Assembly (NCBI GenBank): GCA_035537095.1
Contig: DATLMV010000014.1
Coordinates: 1 to 10,544, forward strand
From: DASWNP01 sp035537095
GTDB lineage: Bacteria; Acidobacteriota; Blastocatellia; Pyrinomonadales; Pyrinomonadaceae
DNA length: 10,544 nucleotides
Reading direction: 5' to 3'
Shown: piece by piece, positions 7,094 to 10,544 of the stretch
How positions within the stretch are numbered: the first letter of the stretch is position 1
Layout of the letters: every line of letters starts with the position of its first letter
Position numbers and translations under genes: made by a program
Notes under the pieces: model-generated
Told to the model about the DNA's origin: nothing
What the model saw: only the letters and a program-made list of their open reading frames with translations
The model's database searches: none

Positions 7094-7327
7094 AACAGGC
7101 GGATTCGGCTGCGACTGAAAAACAGGAAGTCTAAACGACACGCGCATGATAGCCCAAAGCGAGTTTTAGTTCACAGCAACTTTTTCAAATACGCGCGCGC
7201 CGCCCGAAAATATCGTCAAGACAGGTCATCGGCCCGCGCTTTCAACATTCGGTAAGCGTGTTCTTCATCAACCGGCGGCCAGAGAAGATTTCTGTTTTGA
7301 CGTTTATCCGGCGAGCCCGTGCGCCCG
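7094..7327. other. Gap with no recognisable gene
   Basis: This is the main part of the 363-base gap between the ATP-grasp start and the S41 peptidase stop. No open frame on either strand has a credible start, ribosome site and family resemblance. Base composition is more mixed than in the flanking genes. Apart from the possible minus-strand promoter near 7146 I see no repeat or structured RNA here. The opposing terminators at its right end suggest that a short plus-strand transcript could originate here. Confidence 0.5.
7146..7151 (-). promoter_or_regulatory. Possible -10 box for the ATP-grasp gene
   Basis: Read on the minus strand, TATCAT (one mismatch to TATAAT) lies about 70 bases before the GTG start. 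A TGAACT stretch about 16 bases upstream is a poor -35. The implied leader of about 60 bases would include the AAGGAG site. This rests on motif matching only. Confidence 0.3.
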
Positions 7328-7373
7328 AAAAAAAGATGACGACCGGCACACGCGTGTGGGCCGGTCGTCATCT
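7328..7373 (-). terminator. Strong intrinsic terminator after the S41 peptidase gene
   Basis: AGATGACGACCGG (7334-7346) and CCGGTCGTCATCT (7361-7373) pair perfectly over 13 bp. The centre is a second palindrome, CACACGCGTGTG (7347-7358), which lengthens the stem past a two-base bulge. On the minus strand the stem runs directly into seven T (A7 at 7328-7334 on the plus strand, overlapping the stem base). It lies about 67 bases after the peptidase stop and is the evident end of that transcript. No T-run follows on the plus strand, so it works in one direction only. Confidence 0.92.
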
Positions 7374-7388
7374 GTTCGACCACTTGCG

Positions 7389-7422
7389 CGCTCGCGTCTC
7401 CTAGAGGACGCGAGCGTTTTTT
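7389..7422 (+). terminator. Intrinsic terminator facing right, with no plus-strand gene before it
   Basis: CGCTCGCGTC (7389-7398) and GACGCGAGCG (7407-7416) form a perfect 10-bp GC-rich stem with an 8-base loop (TCCTAGAG), followed by six T (7417-7422). This is a textbook terminator for rightward transcription. No T-run is present on the minus strand after the stem. The only annotated genes nearby are on the minus strand, so its client transcript is unknown. Confidence 0.88.
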
Positions 7423-7439
7423 GCTGCTCGCCGTGGCGT

Positions 7440-8564
7440 CTATTTTCCGGCGGAGGTCTTCTGGTTCTTCTTCAGTTCGTCGAGCTCCTTTTGCAGGTTT
7501 TCGCCGAGCCGCTTGAGGTCGCCCTTGAGACGCTCGTCGGTCGTCTTCTCGACGGCTTTCTGGACGGCCAGCAGGTGCGCGGTTTTGAGGGCATGGTCGG
7601 CGGGCGTTTCGATGTCGGGTTTGACGCCCGTGCCCTCCCAGTTGGTTTTGGTGATGGGACTGATGGCGCGGCCCGTCGGGACGAACATCCCGAAGTGCTC
7701 GGCGATGCGGAAGCTGTCGCCGGGGTGCGCCCCGCCGCCGGTGGTTTCGCCGATGATGGTGGCGCGCTTCAGCGTCTTGAGGTTGTTCGAGAACTCCTCA
7801 GCGCCGGAGAAGGTGTGGTTGCTCGTCAGGACGTACACGTCTTTGTTCTCGTAGCGTTTGCCGGAGACCGTCTTGTGCGTCCAGAACTCCTCGGTGCGAT
7901 TGCCTTCGCGCCAGTAGAGGCTGTTGAGATGGACGGGTTCGCTGCCGAAGAGATACGAGCAGACGAGCGCGACCATCCGGGGATCGCCGCCGCCGTTCTT
8001 GCGCATGTCAATGATGAGGGCGTCGGTGTTGCTGACGAAGCTCATGGCCGCCGCGACCGTTTCCGCGCCGCCTTCCGGGTCGAAGAAGCCGCGAAAGTCG
8101 AGATAGCCGACGTTACCGGGCAGACGTTCGACGCGCTCGAAGCCGTAGTTGATGCGCTGGCCGAAACGCCGGAAACGCTCGCGTTCCTCCACCGACGGCT
8201 CGCGCTCTTTCTCGTCGCGGACGGGGATGGCATCCGCCGAGTAGCGCACGCGCAGGTGCTTGTCGCGGCTGACCTCCTGCAAGTGCGCGGTGAGCGACTG
8301 CGCAAACGCGCTCGCGCTCGTCATCTGTTCATACTCCTTATTCTCGACGCGCGCGCGAATCGCCGTCTCCATCTTCTTGGCGACTTCGGGGAAGACGTAG
8401 GAATCGTTCAGACGCTTCAAGACGCCCTCGATAACCTGCCTGCGCGTCGCCGCGTCAATCGTCATGTCCGGCTGGTTGGGCGGCCCTTGCGCGAGGACGT
8501 GCTGCGCGCTCACGAGCGCGAACGCCGCGACGGCGAGGGCAAAGATACTGTTCAACTTCCGCAT
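7440..8564 (-). CDS. Secreted S41-family peptidase, IRBP/tricorn-like, without PDZ
   Basis: This 374-residue serine hydrolase of peptidase family S41 is predicted to act outside the cytoplasm. It starts with a Sec signal peptide (MRKL, hydrophobic core, likely cleavage after VLA at about 25). An N-terminal helical S41 domain (about 38-95) is followed by SRDKHLRVRY (His103), a core strand VGYLDFRGFF (152-161), DMRKNGGGDP (186-195), the nucleophile motif SNHTFSGAEEF (Ser253) and GETTGGGAHPG (Glu273). The pattern is that of the interphotoreceptor-retinoid-binding-protein/tricorn branch: no Ser-Lys dyad as in CtpA and no PDZ domain. The C-terminus is a Lys-rich helix. I chose ATG at 8562-8564 because AAGGAG lies 7 bases upstream and the signal peptide begins there; a 12-residue longer frame lacks both. 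A TetR gene lies upstream on the same strand, and a strong terminator follows. The substrate is unknown. Confidence 0.93.
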   Translation of the reverse strand: MRKLNSIFALAVAAFALVSAQHVLAQGPPNQPDMTIDAATRRQVIEGVLKRLNDSYVFPEVAKKMETAIRARVENKEYEQMTSASAFAQSLTAHLQEVSRDKHLRVRYSADAIPVRDEKEREPSVEERERFRRFGQRINYGFERVERLPGNVGYLDFRGFFDPEGGAETVAAAMSFVSNTDALIIDMRKNGGGDPRMVALVCSYLFGSEPVHLNSLYWREGNRTEEFWTHKTVSGKRYENKDVYVLTSNHTFSGAEEFSNNLKTLKRATIIGETTGGGAHPGDSFRIAEHFGMFVPTGRAISPITKTNWEGTGVKPDIETPADHALKTAHLLAVQKAVEKTTDERLKGDLKRLGENLQKELDELKKNQKTSAGK

Positions 8565-8593
8565 TTCGTTTCTCCTTGTGACTCCCGGAGGGA

Positions 8594-8630
8594 CTATCAA
8601 ATGTTAGATAGCGACCAAGAACACGTTCTT
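8594..8630 (-). promoter_or_regulatory. Inverted repeats upstream of the peptidase gene, possible operator
   Basis: Two inverted repeats sit 30-66 bases before the peptidase start: CTATC-N8-GATAG (8594-8611) and AAGAAC-AC-GTTCTT (8617-8630). On the minus strand TAACAT (from about 8606) could be a -10 box, which would put the second repeat over the -35 region, a usual place for repressor binding. The TetR-family gene next door makes it the natural candidate. Pairing is seen in the sequence; binding is inferred. Confidence 0.35.
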
Positions 8631-8684
8631 AAATCGCCGACGCGACGCACAGAGGAAGCAGGCGAATAGACCGCCGTGCTGATC

Positions 8685-9350
8685 TCATTTTTTGTCTGTG
8701 CGTCTGCGTGTTTCGGTGGCAAGTTTGAGCCGGACATCCGGCTTGCGCTCGCGTCTGAGTAGCCCGACGAGCAGCAGGTCGGCGATGCGCGTGGCCTTCT
8801 CTTTGATGTCTTCGCGCTCGCCGAGTTCACGCGTGCTGAGGCTGTAGGGCAAGAGAGAGTTGGTCGCAAGCAAAAGCGTGTTCGCCGTTGCATTCACATC
8901 GGCACAGGCGAAAGTTCCCTCTTTTTTTCCTTCCGCCAGCACCTCCGCGAAGATGCGCGCCTCTTCGGCGAAATAATGCTCGCGGCGCGCGAGCAGCGCG
9001 GGACGCAGGGCGGAGAGCACGTCGTTGATGCTCTGCGTGTAGTGCTGCACGCTGTCGAACCTGTAGAGAACGCGCGCCAGCAGCATCAGTCGCAGGCGCA
9101 CGGCGACCGACGCGTCCGAACGCGCGATGGCCCGGAGACGTTCTTGCAGATGCTCGACGATGCGGTCAATGTGTGAGAGGGCCAACTCTTCCTTGCTGCT
9201 GAAATGCAGGTAAATCGTGCCCTTCCCGATGCCGACCTCCTGCGCGACATCCTCCATCGTCATCTTCCGGTAGCCGTAGCGCGCCAGCAGGCGGTCGGCG
9301 GCCTCCAGAATCATGTCGCGGATGTCTTCACGAACGGCGATATTACGCAT
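8685..9350 (-). CDS. TetR/AcrR-family transcriptional regulator
   Basis: This is a 221-residue DNA-binding regulator. The N-terminal TetR domain is clear: IRDMILEAADRLLARYGYRK, then the helix-turn-helix TMEDVAQEVGIGKGTIYLHF (31-50) and SSKEELALSHI. The rest is a helical ligand and dimer domain, ending in a basic tail (RRERKPDVRLK then RRRTDKK) that is unusual for the family. Repressor function with a small hydrophobic effector is usual; the effector is not predictable here. ATG at 9348-9350 was chosen, with AGGAAG 10 bases upstream; a GTG at 9351-9353 would add one residue with 7-base spacing and is equally possible. The S41 peptidase lies 120 bases downstream on the same strand and may be co-transcribed or regulated. 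A TTGACA lies 61 bases before the start. Confidence 0.93.
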   Translation of the reverse strand: MRNIAVREDIRDMILEAADRLLARYGYRKMTMEDVAQEVGIGKGTIYLHFSSKEELALSHIDRIVEHLQERLRAIARSDASVAVRLRLMLLARVLYRFDSVQHYTQSINDVLSALRPALLARREHYFAEEARIFAEVLAEGKKEGTFACADVNATANTLLLATNSLLPYSLSTRELGEREDIKEKATRIADLLLVGLLRRERKPDVRLKLATETRRRTDKK

Positions 9351-9385
9351 CACACACTTTCTTCCTGACTGATGACCGGATTCGT

Positions 9386-9416
9386 ATTTTGGTCACAATC
9401 TGCATTACGCTGTCAA
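9386..9416 (-). promoter_or_regulatory. Possible promoter of the TetR gene
   Basis: On the minus strand a perfect TTGACA (9416-9411) is followed after 19 bases by CAAAAT (9391-9386). The -35 is good but the spacing is long and the -10 weak. It lies about 35 bases before the TetR start. Autoregulation by TetR at this site would be usual for the family but no clear palindrome marks an operator. Confidence 0.35.
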
Positions 9417-9480
9417 GCGGCGAAAGTTCCAAAGTTTTCCGGCAGCCGGGATTTAACAGGATAGACCGTATGAAAAAGAT

Positions 9481-9585
9481 AAGGGGAAAGGGGGAAAGGG
9501 GGAAAGGGGAAACGGTTAAAGGACGAAAGGACTCAAGATAGATAGTTGCCCTTTTACCCCTTTGACCATTTACCCCTGTCCCCTT
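9481..9585. repeat. G-tract array with a partly complementary C-rich arm
   Basis: The left arm, 9481-9516, holds four G-runs of 4, 5, 5 and 4 (9483-9486, 9490-9494, 9498-9502, 9506-9509), each separated by AAA, which exactly fits a G-quadruplex motif with three 3-base loops on the plus strand. The right arm, 9550-9585, contains several CCCC runs and matches the reverse complement of the left arm at about 27 of 36 positions. A 33-base spacer separates them. The element sits in the 255-base gap between nth and the TetR gene, and no coding frame is credible there. The layout (short repeats, two inverted arms) recalls the 3010-3089 palindrome. Confidence 0.8.
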
Positions 9586-9608
9586 CCATTCTTTTATCCT
9601 GTGAATTT

Positions 9609-10271
9609 CTAAGCGGGAACGACGCCGGTTTTAAGGTAGGACGAAGGGCAGAGGGGTTCGAGGAGGCATTCGGCGCAGAGGGGTTTGCGGGCTTTGCAGA
9701 TGCGCCTGCCGTGTGCGATGAGGAGATGGGAGAAGATTATCCAGTCGCTTTCGGGGACGAGCGCGATGAGGTCTTGTTCGATCTTTTCGGGTTGCGCGTG
9801 TTGGGTGAGGCCGAGCCGTGTGGTGAGACGCGCGACGTGGGTATCTACGACGACGCCGGAGGCTATCCCGAACGCGTTGCCGAGGACGACGTTGGCCGTC
9901 TTGCGTGCGACGCCGGGGAGCGCGAGCAGGGCTTCGACCGTTTCCGGCACGCGCCCGCCGTGCTGTTCGTGGATGATGCGGCACGCGCCCTGAATGGCGC
10001 GCGCCTTGTTGCGGAAGAAGCCGGTCGGGCGGATGTCGTTTTCGAGTTCGGCGGGCGCGGACTCGGCGTAGTCGGCGGCGTCGCGGTATTTGCGAAAGAG
10101 GCCGACGGTGACGAGATTGACGCGTTCGTCCGTGCATTGCGCCGAGAGGATGGTGGCGACCAAGAGTTCGAGCGGGTTCGAGTGGTCAAGCGAGCAACGC
10201 GCTTCGGGGTACTCGCGTTTGAGCAGCCGGATGATTTTGCGCGTGCGCTGTTTCTCTGCGGGGTCGGTCAA
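9609..10271 (-). CDS. nth: Endonuclease III, base-excision repair DNA glycosylase/AP lyase
   Basis: Endonuclease III removes oxidised pyrimidines from DNA and cleaves the abasic site. With the chosen start it has 220 residues, close to the usual size. Visible features are NPLELLVATILSAQCTDERVN (32-52), the helix-hairpin-helix LPGVARKTANVVLG with catalytic Lys124, VDTHV with catalytic Asp143, and the 4Fe-4S ligands Cys192-x6-Cys199-x2-Cys202-x5-Cys208. I prefer TTG at 10269-10271: GAGGTG lies 7 bases upstream and family alignment starts about there. An in-frame ATG at 10368-10370 or TTG at 10389-10391 would add 33 or 40 basic residues, has no good SD, and would overlap a possible divergent promoter. 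The gene stands alone, divergent from the truncated gene on the right. Confidence 0.95.
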   Translation of the reverse strand: MTDPAEKQRTRKIIRLLKREYPEARCSLDHSNPLELLVATILSAQCTDERVNLVTVGLFRKYRDAADYAESAPAELENDIRPTGFFRNKARAIQGACRIIHEQHGGRVPETVEALLALPGVARKTANVVLGNAFGIASGVVVDTHVARLTTRLGLTQHAQPEKIEQDLIALVPESDWIIFSHLLIAHGRRICKARKPLCAECLLEPLCPSSYLKTGVVPA

Positions 10272-10304
10272 AATCTTGCACCTCGAATCTGTCTGGAATC
10301 GCGC

Positions 10305-10324
10305 TTGTAAATTTTCTTTTACAA
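10305..10324. other. AT-rich inverted repeat upstream of nth
   Basis: TTGTAAA (10305-10311) and TTTACAA (10318-10324) form a perfect 7-bp inverted repeat with a 6-base loop, 34 bases before the preferred nth start. It could be an operator or a leader hairpin. If the longer nth start were used it would lie within the coding frame. A weak promoter (CTGAAA, 18 bases, TAACAT on the minus strand around 10352-10381) lies just upstream. Confidence 0.4.
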
Positions 10325-10451
10325 CTCGACTCTTTCGGCGCAAACTGCGAGATGTTATGCTCTCGGGCATCGCCGTTTCAGTTCTTGACAATCATACTTC
10401 AAACGAAAATCTTTCGCCCAACCGTAGAGGGCCGGGGCCTAATCGAGTTTG

Positions 10452-10472
10452 CGTGAGAAAGCACTTCTCGCG
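10452..10472 (+). other. Leader hairpin ending at the ribosome site of the last gene
   Basis: CGTGAGAA (10452-10459) and TTCTCGCG (10465-10472) can form an 8-bp stem, one pair being U-G, with a 5-base loop. Its 3' end includes the first G of the GGAGG ribosome site. It could modulate initiation; this is inferred from pairing alone. Confidence 0.35.
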
Positions 10473-10484
10473 GAGGAGAGACGG

Positions 10485-10544
10485 ATGGCAGACGAAGCCA
10501 ACAAGCGAACCAAAGAGGACGCGCCGCGCGATCCGAGCCGGAGG
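10485..10544 (+). CDS. First 20 codons of a gene truncated by the window edge
   Basis: An ATG at 10485-10487 follows a strong ribosome site (GGAGG at 10472-10476, 8 bases away) and opens a frame to the edge. The visible residues are MADEANKRTKEDAPRDPSRR. They are highly charged, with no signal peptide or membrane segment, so this looks like a disordered N-terminal tail. The product cannot be recognised. A TTGACA at 10385-10390 lies about 95 bases upstream, but only a poor -10 (AATCTT, spacing 17) follows it. The strong ribosome site is the main support for a real gene. Confidence 0.7.
   Translation, partial: MADEANKRTKEDAPRDPSRR

Noticed and set aside
7360..7390. A tRNA T-arm, suggested by GTTCGAC at 7374-7380
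   Set aside because: The flanking bases do not form a T-stem and belong to the terminator pair; no acceptor or anticodon arm is present.
7356..8669. A 437-codon plus-strand open frame opposite the S41 peptidase
   Set aside because: It is the antisense of a clear peptidase with signal peptide and active-site motifs. GC-rich coding DNA commonly leaves such frames open, and the translation shows no domain.
10385..10413. Perfect TTGACA as a promoter for the last gene
   Set aside because: Only weak -10 candidates follow (AATCTT at 17 bases, 3 of 6 matches), so it is noted within the gene entry but not listed as a promoter.

Overview
The window is GC-rich, densely coded bacterial chromosome. Its gene content is housekeeping or envelope-related: a YbbA/YbbP-type ABC transporter beside a TesA-like GDSL hydrolase, an HI0933-type flavoprotein, an ATP-grasp ligase, a secreted S41 peptidase, a TetR regulator and endonuclease III. 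No phage, transposase, integrase, CRISPR, rRNA or tRNA signal was seen. Protein style, a secreted IRBP-like S41 peptidase, diderm-type lipoprotein export and short tandem repeats in the intergenic gaps suggest an Acidobacteriota-like diderm, possibly Blastocatellia. That placement is impressionistic, not demonstrated.

Layout from left to right. (1) 2-361 (+) is the 3' end of an unrecognised gene that enters from outside the window. (2) 439-3834 (-) is a two-gene ABC operon, ATPase then 10-TM FtsX-type permease, separated by a near-perfect 30-bp palindrome made of heptamer repeats. (3) 3833-4552 (+) is a GDSL/TesA-like lipoprotein, divergent from the ATPase; the two start codons overlap inside one CATG. 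(4) 4630-5796 (+) is an HI0933/YhiN-type flavoprotein. (5) 5871-7076 (-) is an ATP-grasp protein. (6) 7077-7439 is a 363-base gap with two strong intrinsic terminators facing opposite ways. (7) 7440-8564 (-) is a secreted S41 peptidase and 8685-9350 (-) a TetR-family regulator. (8) 9354-9608 is a gap holding a G-quadruplex-type G-tract with a partly complementary C-rich arm. (9) 9609-10271 (-) is endonuclease III. (10) 10485-10544 (+) is the first 20 codons of a gene running off the right edge.

How the genes fit together. Divergent tesA next to ybbA-ybbP is a gene order known from Escherichia coli, so the left half looks like a conserved envelope/lipid neighbourhood in which the hydrolase has become a lipoprotein. 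TetR lies directly upstream of the S41 peptidase on the same strand, so the peptidase may be its target, and an inverted repeat sits in the gap between them. The flavoprotein, the ATP-grasp enzyme and endonuclease III show no evident functional link to their neighbours.

No new multi-gene system stands out. The most interesting signals are small-scale: the shared CATG start with a TATAAT box placed for leaderless transcription, two intergenic palindromes made of short G- or AT-rich repeats, and a plus-strand terminator with no plus-strand gene in front of it.
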